Positions 1-7,455 are shown, numbered from the stretch's first letter. The stretch: 11,198 bases of DNA from Gammaproteobacteria bacterium (GCA_015490395.1 WFXX01000130.1:1-11198); one strand, 5' to 3'. Numbers and translations: made by a program. The notes: generated from the sequence alone by a model not told the origin.

Positions 1-246
1 ACGGCCGCCTTCGCGGACAACACGCTCAGCAAGATCATCCACCTCGTCGAGAGCGCCCAGGAGCGAAAGGGCCGCGCGCAGGAGTGGATGGAGCGCTTCG
101 GGCGGCGCTACAGCCCGGCGGTGCTGGCGACCGCGGCGGCCTTCCTGGTCCTGCCCCTGCCGCTGGGCTGTAGCGCCGACCGAAGCGCTCCATCCACTCC
201 TGCGCGCGGCCCTTTCGCTCCTGGGCGCTCTCGACGAGGTGGATGA
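1..246 (+). pseudogene. Heavy-metal P-type ATPase fragment, plus-strand arm of the palindrome
   Basis: Frame 1 opens directly with ATPase sequence: the end of the actuator domain, then the helix that leads into the next membrane segment (WMERFGRRYSPA), then a hydrophobic stretch VLATAAAFLVLPLPLG at 121-168. That hydrophobic stretch is what the family is expected to have here, so this strand carries the authentic continuation of the gene up to about base 160. After that the frame enters the complementary arm, reads nonsense (CSADRSAPSTP and onward) and stops at TGA 244-246. It is therefore a gene fragment and not a functional gene. The catalytic DKTG, the ATP-binding domain and the CPC-type metal site are all absent. 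Confidence 0.75.
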
Positions 247-280
247 TCTTGCTGAGCGTGTTGTCCGCGAAGGCGGCCGT
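1..280. repeat. Near-perfect inverted repeat (terminal palindrome) within a P-type ATPase gene
   Basis: Base i pairs with base 281-i. The arms are 1-121 and 160-280, with only two mismatches (102/179 and 117/164), around a 38-base centre at 122-159. Both arms encode the same ATPase residues, from TAAFADN to YSPA, so one copy of this segment has been joined head to head with another. Both mismatches fall at third codon positions and are silent (GGG/GGT for Gly, CCG/CCA for Pro). The palindrome starts at the first base of the window, so its full extent to the left is unknown. It is either an assembly or library fold-back or a true inverted duplication. Confidence 0.95.
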
Positions 281-919
281 CGCCTCGACGACCAGGGCGC
301 CGGTGCGGTTGATGCTGGCGGCGAAGACCTTCTCGCCCGGGCCCTTCTCCACGGGCACGGACTCACCGGTGACCGGTGATTCGTCGAGCGCGGCGTGGCC
401 CTCGACGATGACGCCGTCGGTGGGGAGCGCCTCGCCGGGGCGCACCACGAAGCGGTCGCCCGGGCGCAGGGTCTCGGCCGGCACCAGCGCCTCGCGCCCG
501 TCGCGCAGCACGCGCGCCTGCTTCGGGGCGAGGTCGAGGAGCGCGCGGATGGCGCGCCGGGTGCGGGCGAAGGTGAGCTCCTCGAAGCCCTCGGCGATGC
601 CGTAGAGCACCACCAGCGCCGCGGCCTCGTCCCACAGGCCGAGCGCCCCGGCCCCGACCGTGGCCGCGAGCATGAGGATCTCGATGCCCACGACGCGCTC
701 GCGCACGAGCCCCTCGAGCCCCTCGCGCGCCCAGTGCCAGGCGCCGATCGGGATGGCCACGAGGTAGGCAGCGGTCTCGAAGGCGGGCGCGAGCAGCCCG
801 GCGCGGCCCAGCGCGAAGGCGATGGCCGTGATCGTGCCTGCGATCAGCGCGTTGCGCAGCGGGGGGAAGCCCCACCACGGCCCCTCGTAGCCGCGCTCGT
901 CCGCGCAACCGTTGCTCAT
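35..919 (-). CDS. Heavy-metal-translocating P-type ATPase (P1B type, CadA/ZntA-like), N-terminal part only
   Basis: Inner-membrane pump expected to use ATP to export a soft or divalent metal such as Zn, Cd or Pb. Visible are four hydrophobic segments before the actuator domain (about residues 21-41, 46-64, 76-94 and 98-115), which is the P1B-1/P1B-2 layout, and the actuator motif TGES at 184-187 within ESPVTGESVPVEK. There is no N-terminal CxxC metal-binding domain, only a short leader with one Cys. Residues 1-253 are genuine. From residue 254 (about base 160) the frame crosses the palindrome centre and the last 41 residues are meaningless. The phosphorylation site DKTG, the ATP-binding domain and the CPC metal site are missing. 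The start ATG at 917-919 has a weak G-rich ribosome site (GGAACGGGGG). It reads in the same direction as the efflux operon but lies 511 bases beyond it, so it probably has its own promoter, which I could not identify. Confidence 0.85.
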   Translation of the reverse strand: MSNGCADERGYEGPWWGFPPLRNALIAGTITAIAFALGRAGLLAPAFETAAYLVAIPIGAWHWAREGLEGLVRERVVGIEILMLAATVGAGALGLWDEAAALVVLYGIAEGFEELTFARTRRAIRALLDLAPKQARVLRDGREALVPAETLRPGDRFVVRPGEALPTDGVIVEGHAALDESPVTGESVPVEKGPGEKVFAASINRTGALVVEATAAFADNTLSKIIHLVESAQERKGRAQEWMERFGRRYSPAAGAGPGRPPRSPAPPGCSAARSAPSTPARGPFAPGRSRRGG

Positions 920-973
920 CGGCGGGGCCCCCGTTCCAGACCTTCAGCGTCAGGCGTCCGGCGGTGGATACGC

Positions 974-1267
974 ATGGAAGAGCGTTCGAGCCGGCTGTAC
1001 AGCAAATACTCCCGAAATTCGGTTCGAGGTTTTGACAGGGGCGACGTCCAGGCGAGCGGACTACGGCAGCGCCTGCGGGAGATCCTGGAGCGCGTGGAGG
1101 CGTGAGAGCGCGTGCGCCTCCGCCGCCGGGGCCGGGTGGTGGCGGATCCGGCCCCGGCGGGGGAGTCACAGCCCGGCCGAGAGCCGCCGGGGGTGGCCGT
1201 CACCCTGCTGCCCGGGCCCGGCGTCGCCGATGTCGTCGTCGAGGAGCGGGAGAAGGCGGTCCGTTGA
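974..1267 (+). pseudogene. Decayed Phd/VapB-type antitoxin gene
   Basis: In frame 2 the sequence reads ASGLRQRLREILERVEA, a stop, then ERVRLRRRGRVVADPAPA. This is the typical Phd/YefM-family antitoxin pattern (helix with LRxxLxxILxRVEAGE, then RVxLxRRGRVVA). The stop is TGA at 1103-1105, where the family has Gly. A single change from GGA would restore the frame, which then stays open to TGA 1265-1267. The C-terminal part (VAVTLLPGPGVADVVVEEREKAVR) would be the toxin-binding tail. The true start is unclear: the first in-frame ATG is at 974, but the codons from 974 to about 1043 do not look like antitoxin. The family assignment is by pattern. That it is broken is seen directly. Confidence 0.7.
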
Positions 1268-1428
1268 GGCTGTTCCTGGATACCTTCGCGCTCCTCTAGC
1301 GTTACGTGCGCGAGCACGGCTCCGGGGTGGCGAGCGGCGCGCGCGTCGCCGCCGACCGCAGGCAGCTTGCGGCGGCGGAAGGGCTGGCCACTCTGGATGC
1401 AGTCGGCGGGGATCACGGTCGGGCCTAG
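1264..1428 (+). pseudogene. Decayed PIN-domain (VapC-type) toxin gene
   Basis: From TTG 1264 the frame reads LRLFLDTFALL, a stop (TAG 1297-1299), then RYVREHGSG, and soon after VAADRRQLAAAEGLATLD, ending at TAG 1426-1428. PIN ribonuclease toxins begin LxLDTSALLKRYVxExGS and near their C-terminus carry a TADRRLAAAA-GL-VLD segment, so both ends of the fold are recognisable. The stop sits where Lys (AAG) is normal. About 80-90 central residues, including the middle catalytic acids, are gone, leaving about 54 codons against a usual 125-150. The start overlaps the antitoxin stop as TTGA, the normal arrangement of such operons. The toxin would cut RNA if intact; here it cannot be functional. Confidence 0.7.
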
Positions 1429-1430
1429 GC

Positions 1431-1751
1431 TCACGCGCCGCCGTCGATGGGATGGGCGGCGGCGACGTCGTAGATATAGATCCAGCCGCTCGGCCGCTGG
1501 CCCGTGCGCGCGTTCTCGCGGATCAGGCGCACGGCTTCCTCGACGCGACCATCCTCACACACCAGCTCCAGCTTGACCTCGGCGGTGACACGCTCGCCAA
1601 GCTCCATCGAATAGCGTGCCTCGCCTGGGTCGAGGGCACGTAGCATGCCGAGGACGTCCACCACGGAGAGGTGACCGAAGCCCGCATCGCGCAAGGCGTG
1701 GATGACGTCGGCGATGCGGTTGCGATGCACGAAGGCCTTGATCTCCTTCAT
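1431..1751 (-). CDS. PII-like signalling protein linked to metal efflux pump
   Basis: 106 residues with the PII core: MKEIKAFV (first strand), helix IADVIHALRDAG, then HLSVVDVLGM, a T-loop region around residues 35-55 containing Tyr47, and RTGQRPSGWIYIYDV at 82-96, which matches the B-loop and following strand of PII proteins (RTGxxGDGKIFV). PII proteins are trimers that bind adenine nucleotides and regulate membrane transporters or enzymes. PII-like proteins encoded beside CzcA-type pumps are a known group (often called PII-NG) whose role is not settled. ATG 1751 overlaps the czcA stop as ATGA and is preceded by GGAGGAG, so the two are translationally coupled. By inference it senses nucleotide or metal state and modulates CzcA or the operon. 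A role as classical nitrogen regulator GlnB/GlnK is unlikely, because the typical T-loop is missing. Confidence 0.8.
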   Translation of the reverse strand: MKEIKAFVHRNRIADVIHALRDAGFGHLSVVDVLGMLRALDPGEARYSMELGERVTAEVKLELVCEDGRVEEAVRLIRENARTGQRPSGWIYIYDVAAAHPIDGGA

Positions 1752-4700
1752 GGGTGGCTCTCCTCCTGCAAGCCTACGAGGTCCGGCCTGCCCCGGCGGC
1801 GCGTCTCGATCCATTCGTAGATCACCGGCAGGATCACCAGGGTCAGCAGGGTGGAGGTCACCAGGCCACCGACCACCACCGAGGCCAACGGCCGCTGGGT
1901 CTCGGCCCCGACCCCTGTCGAGAGCAGCATGGGAATGAGGCCGAGGATCGCCACACTCGCTGTCATCAGCACCGGCCGCAGCCTGAGCTCGGCACCGCGC
2001 CGCACAGCCTCGGACACGCTCAGGCCCCGACCGCGCAGCTCGTTGATGAAGGAGATGAGCACGATGCCGTTGAGCATGGCCACGCCGAAGACGGCGATGA
2101 AGCCGATGGCCGAGGGCACCGAGAGGTACTGCCCGGAGATCCACAGGCTGAACAGCCCCCCGATGGTGGCGAAGGGCACGTTGGCGATGATGAGCGTTGC
2201 CCACTTGACCGAGTTGAAGGCGGTGTAGAGCAGCACGAAGATGAAGAAGATCGTGATCGGCACGATGATGGACAGCCGCTTGAGCGCCCGTTGCTGGTTC
2301 TCGAAGGCACCGCCCCACTCGATCCAGTATCCGGGCGGAAGCTCCACCTCCTGGTCGATCAGGGCGCTGGCCTCGCGCACGAAGCCGTCCACGTCACGAC
2401 CGCGCACGTCCATCTGGATGACCGCGTAGCGCTGGAGCTGCTCCCGGCGGATGAAGGTGTAGCCCTCGGCCACGCTGACCTCGGCCACGTCGCCGAGGCG
2501 CACGATGCCACCGTCAGGGGTGCGCAACGGGATGGCGGCAATAGCCGCCGGCGACTGGCGCGCCTCGTCCGGCAGGCGCACCGTGATGTCGAAGCGGCGC
2601 ACGCCATCGATCAAGGTAGAGACCGGCTCGTTGCCGATCCCGGTGCGCACCACGGCGAGCACATCGTCGGCGTTGAGGCCATAACGGGCGAGGCGCTCGC
2701 GGTCGACCTGCACCCGCACCTGCGGCTTGCCTACGTTGGCCTCGAGCGACAAGTCGGCTACGCCAGGCACGCGAGCTATCACGGCCTTGATCTCGCGCGA
2801 GAGGCGGTCGAGCTCACCGAGCTCCGGGCCGTAAATCTTGGCCGCGAGCGTGGCGCGCACGCCCGAGATCAGCTCTTCGACACGCATCTGGATCGGCTGC
2901 GTGAAGGCGATCACGGCGGTCGGCACCGTCTCCTCGATACGCTCGCGCATGGCCTCGGCCAGCTCCTCGATGGTGCGCGTCCACTGCGACTTGTCGGTGA
3001 GGCCGGTGTAGATCTCCATGTAGTTGACGTCGGCGGTCTCGCCCTTCTCGGCCCGGCCAATCATGGCGATGGTGGTGGTGACCTCCGGGAACTGGTTGAG
3101 GGCGCGCTGGATGCGCTTCGAGATCTCAATGGACTCCTCCAGTGAGGTGGAGGGGATGGAGGTCACCCGCCACATGATGGAGCCCTCTTGGAGCTGGGGC
3201 ATGAACTCCTTGCCCAGGAAGGGGAAGAGCGAGAGGCTGGCTGCGAGCAGGGCCAGGGCCCCGGCGACCACGGTGCGCTTGTGCCCGAGGGCCCACTCGA
3301 GCACGGGCAGGTAGAGGCGCTTGAGGGCGCGCACGAGCCAGGTGTCGCGCTCGGCGCGCGGCCTCAGGATCAGGGCTGCCAGCACGGGGATGAGAGTCAG
3401 GGTGAGGATGAGCGAGCCCGCCATGGCGAAGCTGATGTTGAAGGCCATGGGCTTGAAGAGCTTGCCCTCGAGGCCCTCCAGGCTGAACAGAGGCAGGAAG
3501 ACCACGATGATGATCAGGATGGCGAAGGCGACGGGGTTGGCCACCTCCCGAGCTGCATCCAGCACCGCCCGGGTGCGGTCCATCAGGCTCTGGGGACGGC
3601 GCTCAGCCATAAGGCGGAAGGCGTTCTCGACCATCACCACAGCCCCGTCCACCATCATGCCGATACCGACGGCCAGGCCTGCCAGGGACATCAGGTTGGC
3701 GGAGATGCCCCAGCGCTCCATGAAGATGAAGGCGATGAGCATGGCCAGCGGCAGGGCGGCGATGACCACCAGGGCCGAGCGCAGCTCGCCGAGGAAGAGA
3801 AAAAGGATGATGGCCACCAGGATGGAACCCTCGATGAGGGCGCGCTCGGCAGTGGAGACAGCCTTCTCGACGAGTTCGGTGCGCTCATAGACGGGCTCGA
3901 TGCGCACGCCCTCCGGCAGGGTGTCGCGGGCCGTCTCGAACTTCTCCTTGACGGCGTCCACCACCTGTTTGGCATTGGTGCCAATGCGCGAGAGCGCCAT
4001 GCCGAGCACCACCTCCCGCCCGTCCCGGGTCACGGCCCCGAAGCGCAAGGCAGGGGCTTGGCGGATCTCGGCCACGTCGCGGAGATATACCGGGGTGCCC
4101 TCGTCAGAGACCTTGACCACAATGCGGCCCAGGTCGTGCTCGTCGCGCACCAGGCCAAGACCGCGGACCAAGTACTGTTCCGGACCGACATCGATGTACT
4201 GCCCGCCCACCTGCCGGTTGTTGGCGGCCACGGCCTCCATGATCTCGCGGAAGGTCAGGCCGTGCCCGATGAGCTTGAGGGGATCGACGATCACCTGGTA
4301 CTGCCGCTCCTGGCCACCCCAGGAGAGCACGTCGTCGACGCCCGGGGCGGTGCGCAGGATGAGGCGCACCTGCCAGTCCTGCAGGGTGCGCAGGTCCATG
4401 TCGGTGATGGACTCGCGTAGCTTCTCGTCGGCGCGCTCGACGGTATACCAGAAGACCTGCCCGAGGCCCGAGCTGTTGGGACCCATCTCCGGGGAGCCGT
4501 AGCCCTCGGGGATGCGGTCGCGCACCTCGGCCAGGCGCTCCATCACCAGGCGCCTGGCGAAGTAGATGTCCATGCCGTCCTCGAAGTAGACCGAGACGTA
4601 ACTCAGGCCGAACAGCGAGACGGAGCGGATCTGTTGCACCCCCGGCAAGCCGGCCATCGCCGACTCGATGGGGAAGGTCAGGAGCTGCTCCACGTCCTCG

Positions 4701-4873
4701 GCGGCCAGCCCAGGGGACTCGGTGTAAATGTTGACCTGGTTGGGCGTGACGTCGGGGAAGGCGTCGATGGGGACGATGGTGACCGCCCGCCAGCCGAGAA
4801 AGCCCACGGCGGCAAACGCCACCAGCACCAGGAACTTGTAGCGGAGCGAGAGCTCCACGAGCCGGGTCAGCAT
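1748..4873 (-). CDS. czcA: Heavy-metal efflux RND pump, CzcA family
   Basis: 1041 residues, the normal length for an HME-RND pump: the proton-driven inner-membrane trimer that takes metal ions from periplasm or cytoplasm and passes them through CzcB and CzcC out of the cell. Family signatures include PIDAFPDVTPNQV (35-47), TFPIESAMAGLPGV (66-79), GPNSSGLGQ (131-139), the membrane segment LMSLAGLAVGIGMMVDGAVVMVEN (within 394-417, with Asp409 and Glu416 of the proton relay) and QPIQMRVEELISGVR (659-673). The first relay Asp of classical CzcA (DFG) is replaced by Gly403 (GIG), as in CusA-like pumps. Yet the periplasmic cleft reads VEELISG, as in CzcA, and not the Met-bearing IDMLSTG of CusA. Divalent metal (Zn/Cd/Co/Ni class) is therefore more likely than Cu/Ag. 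GGAGG lies 8 bases before ATG 4873. It follows czcB after 28 bases. Confidence 0.95.
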   Translation of the reverse strand: MLTRLVELSLRYKFLVLVAFAAVGFLGWRAVTIVPIDAFPDVTPNQVNIYTESPGLAAEDVEQLLTFPIESAMAGLPGVQQIRSVSLFGLSYVSVYFEDGMDIYFARRLVMERLAEVRDRIPEGYGSPEMGPNSSGLGQVFWYTVERADEKLRESITDMDLRTLQDWQVRLILRTAPGVDDVLSWGGQERQYQVIVDPLKLIGHGLTFREIMEAVAANNRQVGGQYIDVGPEQYLVRGLGLVRDEHDLGRIVVKVSDEGTPVYLRDVAEIRQAPALRFGAVTRDGREVVLGMALSRIGTNAKQVVDAVKEKFETARDTLPEGVRIEPVYERTELVEKAVSTAERALIEGSILVAIILFLFLGELRSALVVIAALPLAMLIAFIFMERWGISANLMSLAGLAVGIGMMVDGAVVMVENAFRLMAERRPQSLMDRTRAVLDAAREVANPVAFAILIIIVVFLPLFSLEGLEGKLFKPMAFNISFAMAGSLILTLTLIPVLAALILRPRAERDTWLVRALKRLYLPVLEWALGHKRTVVAGALALLAASLSLFPFLGKEFMPQLQEGSIMWRVTSIPSTSLEESIEISKRIQRALNQFPEVTTTIAMIGRAEKGETADVNYMEIYTGLTDKSQWTRTIEELAEAMRERIEETVPTAVIAFTQPIQMRVEELISGVRATLAAKIYGPELGELDRLSREIKAVIARVPGVADLSLEANVGKPQVRVQVDRERLARYGLNADDVLAVVRTGIGNEPVSTLIDGVRRFDITVRLPDEARQSPAAIAAIPLRTPDGGIVRLGDVAEVSVAEGYTFIRREQLQRYAVIQMDVRGRDVDGFVREASALIDQEVELPPGYWIEWGGAFENQQRALKRLSIIVPITIFFIFVLLYTAFNSVKWATLIIANVPFATIGGLFSLWISGQYLSVPSAIGFIAVFGVAMLNGIVLISFINELRGRGLSVSEAVRRGAELRLRPVLMTASVAILGLIPMLLSTGVGAETQRPLASVVVGGLVTSTLLTLVILPVIYEWIETRRRGRPDLVGLQEESHP

Positions 4874-4901
4874 AGCGCGGTCCTCCGGGTCCTCGGTGGC
4901 G

Positions 4902-6083
4902 TCAGTGGCCGTGGCCCTCGCCGAGCTGGGACTTAAGCATCAAGGCCTTGAGGGCGTAGGCCCCTTGCACCACCACCTCTTCGCCCTCGCTGAGGCCTTC
5001 GCGGATCTCCGTCCAGCCGGCGGCCTGCCGGCCGGTGCGCACAGGGCGGGGGGCGAAACGCCAGTGGCCGTCGGGCTCGCGCTCCTCGAGCACGAAGACC
5101 GCCGGGCCCCCTTGCAGGAGCAGAACGGCGCCGGAGGGTACGGCCAGGACCGGGGGTCCGGCCTCCAGGGGCAGCAGGGCCTCGACGAGCTGCCCGGGAT
5201 GGAGCCGGTCCTCCGGGTTAGGGACCTCGATGCGCACGCCGAGGGTGCGGCTCTGCTCCGAGACGCGGTGCGCCATTTGCAGGATGCGGCCCGGGTGCCG
5301 GGACCCGTCCGCGGCCACCACGGTCACCTCCTGCCCGGGCCGGATCCGGGCGGCCTCGGCGGGGGACACCTGGGCTTCCACCCACACGGTGCCCTCGTCA
5401 GCGATCTCCACCAGCACCCGGCCGGGATCCACCACCTCCCCCAGCACGAAGGCATCGTGCACCACGGTACCGGCCACCGGAGCCAGGAGGGAGAAGCTCC
5501 CGTCGGCCCGGCGGGCATCGCCACCCTCCAGCAGGGCCTCCACCTCGCCGGGGCTCATCCCGTAGGCCAGCACGCGGGCATAGGCCAGCTGCCGGGCCAC
5601 TTGGGCGGCCACCCAGCGCCGCTCGGAGACCACCTGCCGGCCGAGCCGCTTGACCCGCTGCCATTCACGGTCGGCCTCCAGAAGGGCGGCCTGGGCCTCG
5701 GCCATGGCCACGCTGGAGAGGCTTACCAGGGGTTGTCCGGCCCGAACGCGCTGACCGAGGCGCACGTGGCGGGCCGTGACCTGGGCCTGGATCCGCGGGG
5801 TGGCCTGGGCCGCCGTGTACTGGTTGACCCGCACCTCGGCGGGGGCCGTCCGAAAGGCCTGCAGGGGACGACGGCTGGCCGCAGCCAAGGCTAGGCCATG
5901 CTCCCGGCGGGCCTCAGCGTCCAGCACCAAAGGGCTCTCCTCGGCGCTGCCGTGCTCCTCGCCACCCTCGTGGTCCTCGCCAGCACCTGCAGGGATGGCA
6001 AGGAAGGCTAGTGCGGCCAGGAGCAAGGCCCAAAGCGGTGCGATCCCGATGCGGGGCAAGGCAAAAGGAGGAAAAGGGCTCAT
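4902..6083 (-). CDS. czcB: Periplasmic adaptor (membrane fusion) subunit of metal efflux pump, CzcB family
   Basis: 393 residues. It links the CzcA pump to the CzcC channel in the periplasm. It has an N-terminal hydrophobic export segment (about 11-35, WALLLAALAFLAIPAGAG), then a His/Glu-rich stretch EDHEGGEEHG and a His-ended C-terminus GEGHGH, both plausible metal-binding spots. The body shows the lipoyl/barrel half ARHVRLGQRVRAGQPLVSLSS, a helical hairpin rich in Ala, Arg and Gln (MAEAQAALLEADREWQRV to about YARVLAYG), the second lipoyl half LLAPVAGTVVHDAFVLGEVV and a beta-barrel (VWVEAQVSPAEAARIRPGQEV). A GTG at 6092 is in frame, but it overlaps the ribosome site AAGGAG (6092-6097), whose 8-base spacing points to ATG 6083, so I chose that start. 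Only 12 bases separate it from czcC. Confidence 0.93.
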   Translation of the reverse strand: MSPFPPFALPRIGIAPLWALLLAALAFLAIPAGAGEDHEGGEEHGSAEESPLVLDAEARREHGLALAAASRRPLQAFRTAPAEVRVNQYTAAQATPRIQAQVTARHVRLGQRVRAGQPLVSLSSVAMAEAQAALLEADREWQRVKRLGRQVVSERRWVAAQVARQLAYARVLAYGMSPGEVEALLEGGDARRADGSFSLLAPVAGTVVHDAFVLGEVVDPGRVLVEIADEGTVWVEAQVSPAEAARIRPGQEVTVVAADGSRHPGRILQMAHRVSEQSRTLGVRIEVPNPEDRLHPGQLVEALLPLEAGPPVLAVPSGAVLLLQGGPAVFVLEEREPDGHWRFAPRPVRTGRQAAGWTEIREGLSEGEEVVVQGAYALKALMLKSQLGEGHGH

Positions 6084-6091
6084 GACGCTCA

Positions 6092-6097
6092 CTCCTT
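6092..6097 (-). promoter_or_regulatory. Ribosome binding site of czcB
   Basis: AAGGAG on the minus strand, 8 bases before ATG 6083. It overlaps the czcC stop TAA (6096-6098), so translation of czcB is probably coupled to czcC. Its position rules out the upstream GTG at 6092 as the start. Confidence 0.8.
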
Positions 6098-7403
6098 ACG
6101 GATGGGGCGGGGCAGACGAGGTAGCCGGGCGGGCGGTCTCCAGGCCTAGCCACGCGTCCGCCCCGCCCGAGGCCTCCAGCCATTCGAACCAAGCTAGCCA
6201 CAGCCGGGTCTCCAGGCGGCGCGCGGCCTCCTCGGTGGCTAGCGCCTGGTCCAGCTGCACCAGATACTCGGCGGTGCCTAGCTCGCCTGTCTCCCAGAGG
6301 CGGCGCAAGAGCCGGGTCTGGGTCTCCAGGCTGGGGGAGGCCTCCTGCCGCCACGACCGCCAGGCATGGTGCACCAGGCGATAGCGCCGGGCCGCCGCCT
6401 CGGCCCGGGCCAAGGCCCGGCGCACGGCGGCCTCCAGGCGGGCTTCGGCGGCCAGCCGGGCCTGCTCGGCGGCTTCTACCTCGGCGCGAAAGGGGTTACG
6501 GATGAACAGGGGCAGGCTCAGGCTCAGACCCAGGAGCTGCTGGTCGTTCTCTTGGCCGCCCCGCACCCTCACGGTGGGATCGGGCCGACGGTCACGGCGG
6601 CGCCGCTCCACCTCCGCGGCCGCCTCCCTGGCTTCCCAGGCCAGGCGTCGGAGGGACGGCAGCCGCTCCTGAAGCTGGGCCCGATCCGGTAGCTGGGGAG
6701 GAGCCGGAATCTGCTCGGGCAGCCTCGGCGGCGGTGGCACCGCCTCCTGGCTGCCCACCAGCCCCTCTAGGGCCTGGCGGGCCTCGGCCACGGCATCGAG
6801 GGCCTCGGCGCGGCGTAGGTCGGCCTCGGCACGGGCTAGCCGGGCCAGTGTGCGCTCCACCTGCGGCAGGTCGCCGCTGGCGAAGCGCTCCTCGGCGATG
6901 CGCGCCAGCTCGGCGGTGAGCTCGGCCCGCCGGCGGGCTAGGTTCTCCAAGGCGCGGCTGCCTTCCACCCGGGCCAGGGCCGTGAGCAGGGCCACGGCCA
7001 GCCGCTGGCGGGTGGCCTCCCAGGCGGCCCGGACCGCCTCCCGGCGGAGACGGCTGGTCCGGGCGCGGGCCTCGCGCTTGCCGGCCCAGTCGATGGCCTG
7101 GCTCCACCCGATGGCTCCCACGTCCGTCTCCGCCCGCTCCACCTCCAGCTCCAGCTCCGGGTTGTAGAGGGGGCGCGAGGCCGCCCGCTCCAAGGCGGCG
7201 GCCTCCCGGACACGCGCTTGGCCGGCTAGCAGGTCCGGATGCTTGGCCAGCACGGCGGCTACCCAGCCCTGGAGGGCCTCGGGAGCCCGGGGAGGTTCCG
7301 TGGCCTGGGATGCCGCGGGCCAGGCGGTCAGCAGCCAGAGGGCCGCGGCCAGGCACGTGACAGGGCAGCCGTGGCGCCGCAGGCGCGCGGACGAAGCAGC
7401 CAT
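6096..7403 (-). CDS. czcC: Outer-membrane channel subunit of metal efflux pump, CzcC family (TolC-like)
   Basis: 435 residues. It forms the outer-membrane and periplasmic tunnel of the CzcCBA complex. It has a signal peptide (CLAAALWLLTAWPAASQA, cleavage probably after about residue 33; no lipobox), then HPDLLAGQARVREAAALERAASRPLYNPELELEVE, the usual start of the outer-membrane efflux protein repeat. Long Ala/Arg/Glu-rich helices follow in two repeats (about 90-200 and 245-400), with the membrane-strand marks VRVRGGQEN and GLSLSLPLFIRNPFRAEVEAAE that are typical of CzcC. The ETGELGTAEYLVQLDQAL near 355-375 is the second-repeat equivalent of FASGDLPQVERTLARL. A TTG at 7409 is in frame but sits inside the ribosome site spacer, so ATG 7403 is preferred. 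It is the first of the three pump subunits, 84 bases after the CzcI-like gene. Confidence 0.93.
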   Translation of the reverse strand: MAASSARLRRHGCPVTCLAAALWLLTAWPAASQATEPPRAPEALQGWVAAVLAKHPDLLAGQARVREAAALERAASRPLYNPELELEVERAETDVGAIGWSQAIDWAGKREARARTSRLRREAVRAAWEATRQRLAVALLTALARVEGSRALENLARRRAELTAELARIAEERFASGDLPQVERTLARLARAEADLRRAEALDAVAEARQALEGLVGSQEAVPPPPRLPEQIPAPPQLPDRAQLQERLPSLRRLAWEAREAAAEVERRRRDRRPDPTVRVRGGQENDQQLLGLSLSLPLFIRNPFRAEVEAAEQARLAAEARLEAAVRRALARAEAAARRYRLVHHAWRSWRQEASPSLETQTRLLRRLWETGELGTAEYLVQLDQALATEEAARRLETRLWLAWFEWLEASGGADAWLGLETARPATSSAPPHP

Positions 7404-7410
7404 GCTCAAT

Positions 7411-7416
7411 CCTCCC
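7411..7416 (-). promoter_or_regulatory. Ribosome binding site of czcC
   Basis: GGGAGG on the minus strand, 7 bases before ATG 7403. The alternative TTG 7409 would have almost no spacing, so this site decides the start. Confidence 0.75.
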
Positions 7417-7455
7417 GGTGGATGACGGGACGCGGGGCAAACGGGACGGGCACAA

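Noticed and set aside
35..160. Last 41 codons of the minus-strand ATPase frame as a genuine C-terminus
   Set aside because: They are the reverse complement of the palindrome centre and opposite arm, rich in Pro/Gly/Arg, and have no resemblance to the membrane segment required at that point.
994..1022. Small palindromes GCTGTACAGC and CCGAAATTCGG as an operator for the ATPase gene
   Set aside because: They match no metal-regulator operator I can name, and no -35/-10 pair on the minus strand surrounds them at a sensible spacing.
1021..1030. GGTTCGAGGT resembling the T-arm of a tRNA, which could be an attachment-site relic
   Set aside because: No flanking 5-bp T-stem pairing, no CCA end and no other tRNA arms. 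A short G/C-rich match of this kind is expected by chance.
1032..1037. Exact TTGACA, possible -35 box for the antitoxin remnant
   Set aside because: No -10-like hexamer follows at 16-19 bases (AGCGGA and neighbours), and it lies where the antitoxin coding sequence should begin.
3188..4420. Long open frame on the plus strand opposite czcA (and a similar one at 1754-3145)
   Set aside because: Composition is His/Gln/Glu/Asp-rich low complexity, typical of the antisense frame of a GC-rich gene. It has no recognisable domain and lies wholly within a certain czcA.
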